A stretch of DNA of 64,000 nt, taken from assembly GCA_905331475.1 (NCBI GenBank), contig CAJNYU010004514.1:124001-188000 (forward strand), written 5' to 3'. Made by a program: the position numbers and the translations under genes. Every line of letters begins with the position of its first letter. Position 1 is the stretch's first letter. Source of the DNA: Rotaria socialis. Lineage: Eukaryota; Rotifera; Eurotatoria; Philodinida; Philodinidae. Shown in pieces: positions 42,484 to 53,168 of this stretch. A model generated the notes under the pieces. It searched no databases. It worked only from the letters and a program-made list of their open reading frames with translations, and had not been told where the DNA came from.

Positions 42484-45400
42484 CTGGTAGGTTTTTTCTT
42501 TTCTTCTACTACATGAAAATGGACATTAAATAATGACGTTCTCCAGATTTTTCCTGTCTCAGGCAGAAACAGTATAAAAAGAAAAAGAAAAGGAATATAA
42601 CAAGCGCAACGACTTTGCAGCGTATCAATGAATGAACCTCATCGACACTTCGATTGTTAAATTAAATGGGAACACATTTATTGATGATGAATGATAAGAA
42701 AACAAAGTCTCTGCATGTAGACGTGCATTTCGCTATTATTTCCCTGTAGAATATTCTAAAAGGTTCTATACTTTTTACGGATGTTCTTGTCGCGTGATAC
42801 ACTATTAGATTCGATACAACCTTTAAAATAAAGCTTATAAAATCGATTTTTATCCTTTTCTATTTCTATGATCTAGTCTATCGTAATATCCGTGCAATAG
42901 AAAAGCAACTGACAGTATGGATCAAAAAAATTCTTTTTTCTATAATACAAAACAAAAAAACGAAGAGATCTTTTTCTTGCAAAAATTTTTCATTTGAACT
43001 TACTTGAGAATGGAGTATTATGGTTTCGTATTTATTTCAAATTAAGATAATCAATTTGGATTTCTATAAGGAGTTTTCTTCTTCTTCTTCGTCTTCGTCT
43101 TTTCTTTGTATAAGCTACTAGAGTTTATTTCTAGTGTTCATACTAATTAGCCTCTCAGAATAAGAAAAAAAACACTTGATGGGTTGCCCGATAAAAATAG
43201 GAAAAGACGATAGAGATTTTTCTTCTTTTTATATCACGCACATGCATTTGATTGAATCGGTAATAAACTATTTGTAACAAAAAAAGGAAGAAGAACAAGA
43301 AGAAACAGAAGAAGAAAAAGCAGCCTACGAATAACTCAATTCGGATTTGTTTTCTACAATATTCTGTAGTAGTTATAATTTATAATATTGTCAACATATC
43401 TGAATTTGTTAGGGATCGATGCTACAGAATAGATTCAATAAATTATGGTAATATTTCTATGTAGTCGTTCCGTCTTTCCACATTCGTCGAACAGACAAAC
43501 AGATTACGAAGAGAGAGAAAAAGCACTAGAAAAGAGCAACAACAAAAAAAAACCGCTTTCTTTACAAATTTTAGACGAAAAAGAAAAACGAGCAGTACCC
43601 ATTTAGCTCTGCATCTAAACTAAACACACACGATACTCTTATCGTCAAAGATTCAATTAAATCCGGCATATGCACATAATTATTATGTAAATCTATCCTT
43701 CTCTACTTCCTTTACTACGGCTACTATCATTTATCCTATAATGTACCTTTTCTTTCTTTTGTTTGTTTCGCGTCTTTTCATATGAAAGTAAAATAATAAA
43801 AATGGCAAACCAATAGGCTTCTCTCTTTTTCTTTATCTTTTCTTTCATTCACATTGACTATCCTATTCAACATCCCCGGAAATTATCTAGGAAAGCGCTG
43901 TTATGCACGCTGAAAGTTGGTGCCATATATGTAACACGCAAGGAATATGGTTTTAAAAGCATGAACTGCTATCGTCTATCTATGATCATATCAATACTTG
44001 AATGACGGAAAGAAACAAAGAAGATTAGTTTTCATAACCCCTAGATCTGATGATGCATATATAATTAAGAATTGTAATATTCATGAGTGCATCATCCATA
44101 AAATGAAGTATTACTACTAATCGATTAATATAATTCGAATCTTAAAATTGCTTCGTTTTATTTTTAGAATGTAACCTACTAGTCTTACGCTCTTTGACTC
44201 TTCGTGGTAAAAATTCTATCAGATAAGAGAAAGGTTTTTTTTCTCTTTTATTAGTATTATAGCAATAATAAGTATTAAATCCCTTTCATTTACAACTATG
44301 TGGCTTTTTCGAATGATTATTTTCACGGGATGTTTATTAAGCTACAGTATTCATTTTTGATATAACAAAACAAAACAGCAACATCCAAATTAGTTTATAG
44401 TTATATGACTAAGAAAAATAGCGAAAGAACGAGAGAGAGAGGCTGAGATCAAACGGAGACGGAGACATAATCCTTGGAGATATAGCTTTATTTAAATCTA
44501 AATGGATTGTGTTATATATTAGTAAACAGAGAAGTTCAGCGGATCGAATAAAGCCAATGAATCTAAATATCTTATTAGAAGCAATTCTTTCGGTCTATGA
44601 CAAATCTTAAAATGAAACAAAAATCAAAATATTATTATCTATTTGAATGTTCGTAAAAATGAAATCATTTTTCTATCATTAGAAGCATTTCCTTATCGAT
44701 TCTATATTCTGCTAGATTGAGACTTGGATTTTCTCTCTTATTTTCTCATCATCAAAAACTATAAAAATACTTTTTTTACCGTTTCATCGAGTCACAATCG
44801 CAGATCATCTGCTTTCAAGCTTGCTACTCTAGAAAGTTGTAAATTTATTCCATAGTTATCTAACCTTCTATCAACTTCTAATACGATAGCCTGCCGGCCT
44901 AGTTTCATGAGCAGAATAAGAAAAATCCATGAAAAGAACGATTTACTAAGTATTCATAAAAAGCATGCCTTCTATTAGAGTGTGCTCGTTGGATTGTAAC
45001 AGTTTACAAAAGTTTATCAAAAACAGCGTGTCTTTTTTTGTTTTTATCGAAGCGAGCGTAATCGTCTTGTGACCCTTTTTTTTATCAGTTTGGCTGATCT
45101 TTTATTTGAATACAAACCTCAGGACAATATGATTTAATTAGAAAAAGAAAGAAGAATTTTCTATGAAAAAAAAAATCAACATAGTTGAAGCAGCTATTGT
45201 TTTTTTGTTTCTTCTCATATATAAATATTCACACTCTAACTGACTCTCTAAGGAATTTTCTCATAAAAAAAAATTATTCAATGCTATGCAGAATTTTTGA
45301 CAATATCCGCAATTACAACGCCTTTAGGATTGCTTTGATTAAAAATGTTTCTTACTTTATGTTCATTGCTCGCTTAAAAGAATCAATAATGCATCATAAT

Positions 45401-46011
45401 TAGAACATGAAATCTATTCCAGAAAAAAAAGCCAGACACTCAAGATCAAATAGAACAAGTTTACATTATAGTGTTTCATTCTTATTCATTTAAGTAAAAG
45501 TTCTATTAGATGAAATTCTTTAAAATAATCAAGATTCATAACAGTTAATTCACACCACAGGAAGAAAAATGATATCTTCTATTTCAATGAAATATTAGAC
45601 CAAGAATGATACTTTTCCTTGTTCTTTGTTCTGAACTACTTTGTTGTATGTTGTATCATGTTATGCTTCAGTAGTATCGATTAATTGTGAACCATTGAAA
45701 TGTTCTTATCCCAACAGGTTCGAATATTCCGGATCTAGATATTTTGAAAATACCTATCTTCGTTCATCCATGTGTGCAATTTTTTCAAATGAAACAATGG
45801 CAATAAAACTCTCATTCAACCATGATTCTCCAATGAAAGTCGAACTTGTCATCTAGAAACTCTATTCTTTGATCTTATTAACCTGCTCACGAAAATTTTG
45901 AGTCCGACCAATTTGACTTCGCTTCTGACAAGCATACGCCAAATCATTGAGTATGTTGACTTGACGTAACCAATCGTCGTTTTCTGAGGAATGTGTTTTC
46001 GCAAAGAATAT
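42484..46011. other. Long AT-rich stretch without a supported gene
   Basis: Checked mainly on the minus strand for the missing N-terminal TPR exons of the GoLoco gene; none was recognised. Short (CTT)/(GAA) runs occur at about 43080 and 43290. A small plus frame at 45641-45856 is discussed under rejected items. Confidence 0.5.
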
Positions 46012-46304
46012 TCACCCAGGGCGAAACTGACCAATAGGATACTATCGGATCCTATGAATTCCGACAGAATCTTTGGTATCGGATTTCGACAGGAAGTTGT
46101 CGGATGACGGAAAGTGTCGGAGTAACCGTGATTCCTGTCGGTATTCTGGTATTCCGACACTCCGACAACTTCCTATCGGAATCCGATACCAAGGATTCTG
46201 ACAACTTCCAACGAATTCCTATCGTATCAGATATAGTCCGATAGTTTTCCGATAGGATCCGGCGGGATCCAACTGCCGGATCAAGCGTCCTGGGCAACTG
46301 GTTC
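46012..46304. mobile_element. CCCAGG-ended element with TCGGAAT-type internal repeats
   Basis: Left CCCAGGGCGAAACTGACC; right, inverted, GCCCAGGACGCTTGATCC. The interior alternates CCGACA and TCGGAAT words in both orientations (ATTCCGACACTCCGACAACT and its near mirror). It resembles the A-family MITEs in composition and terminal CCCAGG but not in full sequence. Minus frames across it are artefacts. Confidence 0.6.
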
Positions 46305-46433
46305 GTACTCGCACATTTCAACCAATTGATTTTATTCTGTATAGAGATCTTCACAATACTCCTTGCTAACTGGTCGATCACTCGTTCATGTCATCACAGA
46401 TCTCCTTGAAAATTTGAAAACATATCCATCATG

Positions 46434-46467
46434 CTTCTTCTTCTTCTTCTTCTTCTTCTTCTTCTTC
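46434..46467. repeat. (CTT)n microsatellite
   Basis: About eleven uninterrupted CTT units. Confidence 0.95.
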
Positions 46468-46923
46468 TAGATTATTCAGAATTACCTAACGATTCTGGCG
46501 GACTTCTGAAAATTAAAACTGCCAAGCGTTTACATTAAACAGCAATTTGTTGTTTCTCGAGAATTGGAGCTTAAGTCTGAGAGAAATTGTTAGTTGGATT
46601 CTGACTGCAGAGAAGAGCAACACTCAAACAGCGGCGTAATCTGAGGGTGGGAAATGGGCAATTGCCCACTTCATTTTGAGACTTGCTCATTGTAATTTTT
46701 ATTAGTAAATTTTTTCCCATTGAAGTTTTACTATTTCAGAATTGTTCATAAGTCTAAAAAAAATAATTTTATCTCGTTGTAGTTTTATGCTTATATATTT
46801 TCCTTATGTCTAATAATATTTAGTGTGATTGTCTCTTTAGATACCTTTAGTTCCATTGGTCTCTTGAATCCTTGCAGTCCATTCACAGAAAGGACTAAAG
46901 GGGTAAGTTGGAGATTTAAAAGT

Positions 46924-47109
46924 TGTGCCGATATTGATAGCATGCTCCGATCATTTTCCTTCCTTCTCTGTCTGTTCTCTTTCCAATGTTCCAATATATC
47001 TCTCTTTTCTCTCTCTCTTCTATATATACGTGTGTTATGTATGAAGTTGTTACACTCTGAATATATGAAGTAGCGAATAAGCATCATTGCCGAGAGTGAT
47101 GGTAAGCTA
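46924..47109. repeat. LTR-like dispersed repeat, second copy
   Basis: Matches 29975-30321: TGTGCCGATATTGATAGCAT, CTCTCTCTTCTATATATACG, TATGTATGAAGTTGTTACAC and GCATCATTGCCGAGAGTG, with only one terminal unit. Directly followed by the A3 MITE. Confidence 0.6.
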
Positions 47110-47453
47110 CCCAGGAGAATCATTCCGGCAGTGGGGTCCTATCGGATTCCGACAAGGGTCAGACAGTAAATATACCGAATACCATATGTATTTCAATAAA
47201 ACCGACGAAATATTATGAGATTCCTGGACACGGACCTACAGTCGGATCCGATGTTGGGTTTTAACGGAATCTAACTTTAACGAATCACCCTTGTGCTGTG
47301 ACGGCTCAAAATGCTTGTTTGATCGTGAATAAAAAAAATATTTTTTCTATCGGAACCGATAAATAGGTCCGTGCCCAGGAATCCTATCGAATTCTGTCGC
47401 AGAGTCGGATCCATAGGATTCGATAAGATCCGTTGTCGGATTCATTCACCTGT
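47110..47453. mobile_element. CCCAGG-family MITE, copy A3
   Basis: Starts CCCAGGAGAATCATTCCGGC and ends GTCGGATTCATTCACCTG, aligning end to end with A1 (15823-16180) and A2, including TATCGGA/CCGATA words and a central AAAAAATATTTTTTCTATCG. Confidence 0.8.
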
Positions 47454-47488
47454 GTAGTCTATCCAATTTATCATTACCAAAGTAAAAC

Positions 47489-47803
47489 TAGGGGTATCCG
47501 AGGACTGAGAATTAGGAATTCCTCATCAGTTCCCCTACAGTTCATTGCACACTAAAGGTAAAAATATGGAATATTCACGATAATTTTTGTTCTTACACTC
47601 ATTTTCACTTGAAAAATTGTGAGAATCAATGATTTCATGCAAAAATTATTTTTAAAACAGCAATATCGCAACTTTCGCGAATGGTGGAACTGTGAGGGAG
47701 CCTATAGTTGATTCCCATTTCCTCTAGGAATTATCACAGCGGCACTGACAATTTCTCGACACATTAGGAATTCCTATTTCTCAGTCCTTGGACACTGCTG
47801 GAT
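47489..47803. mobile_element. MITE with ~30-bp inverted repeats (GGACTGAGAA type)
   Basis: The left end GTATCCGAGGACTGAGAATT continues AGGAATTCCT; the right end, inverted, GTGTCCAAGGACTGAGAAAT continues AGGAATTCCT. The interior is about 250 bp with no protein signal. Confidence 0.75.
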
Positions 47804-49949
47804 GTTTTTGAGAATAGATAGTTAAAATGTCACTAAAGAATTAAGGATAATGAACTGCGAGCTAGACTTGCAACAATAAACCACATGGAACAAAAGGAAA
47901 AGAAAGAACACTCATAAAACTAAAACAATTGCATAGTGATTATGCAAAGATATATGACAATAATATAGACCAGTCAGTGGGTATAACTAATCATGCAAAT
48001 TCTTCATCTGCCAGACAATTCAATGTTATAGCTCAAATTAATTTCTTCAATATTTTACACTAAATATTTTCTTGTACTATTTAGATTGATATCACAGTAT
48101 GATTTTACTGATACCATTTCATTGCCCTTTAATACATTTATTGTAACGACGGCTCTAATGAGTAGGGCAGTGTCGCTAGACTCATGCAATGGTAGAGTTA
48201 CATATGTCACTGAAGATATTGTCTACAATATACTGATGTATCTTTCTTATTCTCTATCAAATAAGCATTTGTTTTTCACCAACAACTAGGACTACGACGT
48301 GGTTTTCTTCAACATCTGAAACACACTGCAAGTTTTGGATGAAAATCCGAAATATGTTTTTCAATCAATAACTTTACATATTAATAAGTGCTTATTGAAT
48401 TGACAAAAGAAACCCATCGTACCAATTGTTCCCTGCCTTGCATCTTCTGCTTTGTTTGAGATCGAGTTTGAATAATACGACAGCAAAATAAAATTTTAGC
48501 TAGGATGTAACTAGAAAAAAACCTTATTGATGAAAATGTCGTGCTTCACTGCACTCACTAAATTTTTGTCGCTTTCTAGCGCGCTGAAAGAAGTGTTCTC
48601 TTGCCTATGTGTTTATTGTTTCACACACATGCGTGTATTTCTCCATTAGACTGCCAGCTTTTCTCTTCTTTCATGGATATGTGTTTACTGCATTTGCTAG
48701 TAAGTACGGAGAAAAACCAGTGATACCACTCCGCTCCTATTGGCCTTATTTCAATGCATACCTGAAAACGTATATTTTTTTACATTATATTGCATGATCG
48801 ACGCATTGCATTATACAAATACATTACAGCGACACGATAGGTAAGCATGTTTTATCTGTATCTAAAAATGAATATACATGTTTCGTGTTAAATTTTTCAA
48901 CAAGCGTAATTGTCAGGGATTTTCCCCAGTCGGCTATTGATTTTTCTACCACTGAAACTAGAGTTTTCTGCTTCATCTTAATCAATTTTCATTGCTCTCA
49001 CAGTCCAAATATGTGTATTTGATAGTATTCAACATGAAAAGCTCTTTAGTTCGAAGTACAGCTCCCATCGTACAGTGAGCTTTACGAATCACGTTGTATA
49101 TATACAATGATAATTTCAAAATGTTGTCGATCCTCTACAATTTAAAATTAGTATGAAATAAAATTTAAGCGATTCGAAGTTTCGAGCTCACTTTCATCAA
49201 TTCGTTTTAGTCGGTTGTAGAAAGTTCTCAATATCTACCAGTAATATTCACTTCAAGTGTTTAACATAAATATTAAAAAACTTAATGATAGTTTGCGAGG
49301 TTTTTGCAGATATGATCATCATATAGTGCTTTAAAATGTTTGAAACTAGCAACATGATTGATGTTGGTTAACTCAAATTCATTTTCACGTTAACAAAATG
49401 AACCAAAGTAAGAATCCTAATCGGTAGATTTATAATATAAACTGCTGTCGTTTTAAGATTCGTATTGAAAAACGAGTTATTCACATTGTCATAATTGAAC
49501 TTGATCCAGATAATATACATCATAACAGCCTAGTTTTATCATGGTCCTTCTTTGTTCTGCTCTGAAAAATCTATACCGAACCGACCTAATTCGAAGTACA
49601 GGTTGTATCTAATACCGAATGTCTAGACTATTAATATCTTGTGAAATTATTTTTCACCGAATATCACGAATTCTTTTTGGAGTAATTTATTTTCATACAA
49701 TTCTCACAAAATTTCGACTTATATCAACAGTAAAAAGTCGTACCCATAGTTACAAGAAATGCATAGTTCTAAACTGGCATCGGACTACTTTTAATTATTT
49801 ATCTGCAACAATATTTCTAGGATAACAATACATAAAAGAAATTTCTAAGATTCTGTTGAGTTATACAAACTTTCGTAAATTATATCCATCTTCAACATAT
49901 TAATTGCTTTTATTTCTTGTTGTAGAGAATCGACAAAAGAGTTACTTAT
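47804..49949. other. Intergenic, no gene seen
   Basis: AT-rich spacer upstream of the protease gene. The short plus frames (48086, 48609, 49619) lack family resemblance and splice partners. The last part should hold the protease promoter. Confidence 0.5.
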
Positions 49950-50905
49950 ATGGCTGAGGCGGAAACGAAATTTTTAGTCAATCCAGAAACAGGAGACCGT
50001 TTTCCAATCGGAGGCTGTTTTATTAGTGATGAGCCATCGCCTTGGCCGTTGTGTGGAAGTGTACTAACACTTTCTGATAATGAATTGCCTCAATCAGTTG
50101 ATCTGAGACAATTTATGACACCTGTTGAAAATCAAGGTCAAACAAACACATGGTGAGTCTTTTTTGTGGTTTATTTTTCTAATTCGAGAATATCAATATG
50201 ATTCGATCATGCTCCATAATGCTAGGGACATGTGACAGAACATTTCACTTCATCTTATAACTGCTTTTGATTCATGCGTATCTGTTTGAACGATTTTCTC
50301 TGAAATCTTCTTTTAATTTTATTTCAGTGTTGCAAACGCACTAGCAGGTAACGTATCAGTAAGATTGTGCATCACTAAGACATTAATATAATTTAGGTGC
50401 GTATGAATTTTTGATAATGAAAAACACAAAAAAGCATATTGATGTCAGTCGACTATATATGTACTACAACGGTCGAACAATAGATAACCTTCACACTCAG
50501 AAAATGGCTGACAATGGTACTTTTATATGGGCTGCCATTGCAGGGTTAAAAAGACACGGTTGCTGCAAAGAAGGACAGTACCCATTCAACCCTTCATCCA
50601 TGAATACACAACCACCACCAGAGTGTTATACAGAAGGTGCAAAACATCGTATCAAGGATGCTTTCCAAGTACCGGTTACCTTGAACTCCATGAAAGGATG
50701 CCTAGCTGAGGGTTTTCCATTTGCATTCGGTCTTGGCACATTTCTATCGTTTGCACAGGCTCAAACTAATGGAGGTCGTGTTCCGACGCCAAATCCAATG
50801 TATGAACCACTAAATGCTCAGCATGGACTACATGCAATGTTAGCAGTTGGATATAGTGATGCATCAAAATGTTTTATTGTCAGAAATTCATGGGGTGACA
50901 CATGG
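49950..50905 (+). CDS. Prokaryote-type C1 (papain-fold) cysteine protease, 3' end lost
   Basis: Three exons join in frame: 49950-50152, 50328-50347, 50397-50905. Domain order: short N-terminus without a propeptide, SVDLRQFMTPVENQGQTNTC with the catalytic Cys split over the first intron, ANALAGAYEFL, a helical segment (SRLYMYYNGR), MKGCLAEGFPFAFG, the catalytic His region QHGLHAMLAVGYSD, and the catalytic Asn region FIVRNSWGDTW. The layout (PVENQGQ..C, SRLYMYYN, KGCLAEG.PF.FG) is that of bacterial/archaeal C1 peptidases and not of cathepsins, suggesting horizontal origin with later intron gain. After NSWGDTW relatives need about 25 more residues (GY..PY...). Here a good donor (TGG|GTAAGT) is followed by a MITE and no matching last exon was found. 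Read-through would add about 56 MITE-coded residues. Confidence 0.82.
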
Positions 50906-50937
50906 GTAAGTTTGACTTTATTTCAAAAGGAAGATAT

Positions 50938-51406
50938 TCAAGGGGGAAATAGCAGACTCCAACTCCTCGGAGTCAGGTGGAGTCAAGTGGAGTCACCAGG
51001 AATTACATGGAACCAGTTGGTTGCATGGAATCACATAGGATCCCAGGGAATCATACCTAAACACAAGGAGTAACAGTAAGTATCGCAAAATCCCTGTTGA
51101 TCTCGAGAAAACCATTATAGAAATGGGAAACTGATACGTTTTAACTTTTTTCTGTCATATGTACCATTATATAAAATAGTTATTAGTCTCCTTCTTTGTC
51201 GGAAACGGTCTAAAAAAATTTCCCATAACAGAACAATATCACTCAATACCCGGAAGTAGAATTCCCAAAAGATGAGCTGCTTATTCTGTAATGGAAGTTC
51301 AACTTCCGGGTACTGAGTCATATTGTCAAGAGGGAAATCAGAGACTCCATCTTCTTGGAGTCAAACGGAGTCAGATGGAGTCATGGAGTTTGCTGTTTCC
51401 CCCTTG
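50938..51406. mobile_element. CAAGGGGGAAA-ended element with GGAGTC repeats (copy 3)
   Basis: Ends TCAAGGGGGAAATAGCAGAC and, inverted, TCAAGGGGGAAACAGCAAAC. Subterminal GGAGTC units repeat at both sides (GGAGTCAGGTGGAGTCAAG; GGAGTCAAACGGAGTCAGAT). Inside is a second hairpin pair, TACCCGGAAGTAGAATTCC and GGAAGTTCAACTTCCGGGTA, and an internal CAAGAGGGAAATCAGAGAC that repeats the terminus, suggesting a composite or nested element. It begins 32 bases after the last protease exon. Confidence 0.75.
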
Positions 51407-51735
51407 AAGATCCTTCAATTCTGCATCGATAATAAATTTGAGAAGCGAATGATTTGCATTTAAACACTTTTCTATTTCGACATGTATCAATGTGCAATAC
51501 TGACTCGTACATATCCGATTGATATTTGTCACGTGACCAATCATTTGCGTAATCTTCTTTCATCCATCAGCAGCTTGAATTTCATTTAAGATACACGCCG
51601 ACTATGTATATTGGTTCTCTGTTTCATCTTTTTTATGATCAGCAGAGAATTATCAATTTAAGCATGTCTCTTCCTATTCCCGACCTTTATTTTCCGTGCG
51701 AAAGACAATAGAAACAAAAATAGAAATCTCCAAAT

Positions 51736-53008
51736 CAGAGCTCCGCGGGATGCGGGACTATCCCGCCAAATCCCGTCCCGTCCCGGAACGGGACGGGACA
51801 AATCAATTTACTGAAACGTCCCGCGCAGTTTTTATCATGTATCGTTATCACCCATTGTTCTGCTATTATTCTAACTTTAGTTAACTTCAGCTCCTATTCT
51901 TAATACTCTATAATTTCTCTTATTTAATTTATCTATTTATCGATAATATATAGCGACTTTATCGAGGCACGTCCATGATTCTAATTAGTCCATCGAGTTC
52001 TTTCTCGATTGGTGCATTAACTTTAATTCAGTGGCGGCGGAGCCACTGAGACCCATGAGGCTTGAGCCTCACCTAGATTTTACAAGATGAGGCTCAGCCT
52101 CACTTACTTTTGTATTGAATATTATTATTTTTTATTTTTGCATCAAAGCAGGAGCAAAAAAAGTTTTTTTTTGGTATTTTCCAATCATCTTTTTTTATAC
52201 TGACCATGTTTATTTTTACTGCAGTTCAATGAAAAGAAGACTTATTTTCTGCTTGATGCGTTCATAAAATTCCACGGTAGAAAAAAATATTATGAGTCTC
52301 ACCAAGCTTAATGACGCTCCGCCGCCCCTGCTTTAATTCGTCTTTGAAGAGAGCGTTAATCTGAATTAACTTTTCAACCAACCCCGTGTCTTAATTCTGC
52401 ATAAGTTTTCTAGTGTAGACAAGGCCAATTTCAGATGATTTTTTAATTTTTTTGGTTGTAATTACATTTCAATTCTCGTTTGATTAATATCATACTAATT
52501 AACTGTTCATTTTCACAAATACGCAATAAAATCATCTGATGTCTTCTCCTGAAATTGTATCACCAGTTCGTACAACTCGTGATTTCAATTTATCTCTGCT
52601 CAATTCATCGATCTTTTCTCCTGATGATTCTAATGAACTCACATGTTCTCAAATTCAGTTGATGCTCGAAACGAAATCTAGTCAATATACTATTATAGAT
52701 AATACAGGCAAGCATACATCTAACGGCTGGAATTTTTTTTGGTTTCCCCACTATCATTAATCATAATGGTGATATAATTTTTCTCGCATGGGTTACTCAA
52801 CGAATGTAGCTCTTGTTAAATTTTTCTTTTTTTGTCAAATTATTGTGATGTAAATATAATATTTAAAAAGATCGATAGTAAAATAAATTATTCATATGAA
52901 AAACATATAAACTAGCTGCACTTCTCCAACTGTACATAGAGGAAAAAAATTTACATACATATGACAGAACGGGACGGGACAACTTTTTGGTTGTCCCGCG
53001 GAGCTCTG
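51736..53008. mobile_element. GC-ended element CAGAGCTCCGCGGGA...
   Basis: The left end CAGAGCTCCGCGGGATGCGG and the right end, inverted, CAGAGCTCCGCGGGACAACC are inverted repeats with subterminal CCCGTCCCG/CGGGACGGGAC palindromes. A second, gap-truncated copy lies at 19430-19661. It is interrupted by the 302-bp hAT-type element at 52029. The flanks (CTCCAAAT / ATAAGAAC) show no target duplication, so the two ends may belong to different insertions. The interior frame at 52539-52760 has only faint transposase-like features. Confidence 0.65.
52029..52330. mobile_element. hAT-type MITE (302 bp) with 8-bp target duplication
   Basis: Ends CAGTGGCGGCGGAGCCACTG and, inverted, CAGGGGCGGCGGAGCGTCAT. 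The same 8-mer CTTTAATT flanks both sides (52021-52028, 52331-52338). It contains GAGGCTCAGCCTCA palindromes. Removing it restores continuity of the surrounding element. Confidence 0.92.
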
Positions 53009-53168
53009 ATAAGAACTTTTAATATTTATGTCTATCGGATACATTCTACAAAAAACAACTCCTAACAAACTTTTTTCTTTAAATAAAGCAAAGAACAATC
53101 TTTTCATTCCTTCAGTTTTTAATGAAAGTACGAATCAGTTTTATCCTACTTTTTTTCAAGTTAAAAAC

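Noticed and set aside
45641..45856. Possible small secreted Cys-containing protein
   Set aside because: Low-quality hydrophobic start, no splice partners, no homologue recognised; AT-rich chance frame is as likely.
51381..51563. 60-residue minus frame after the protease (DWSRDKYQSDMYESVLH)
   Set aside because: Overlaps the MITE end and is on the wrong strand to be the missing protease exon; no family match.
52539..52760. Possible N-terminal part of a hAT transposase inside the GC-ended element
   Set aside because: Only a faint SNGWNFFWFP-like string; no BED finger, no catalytic region, and it stops after 73 residues.
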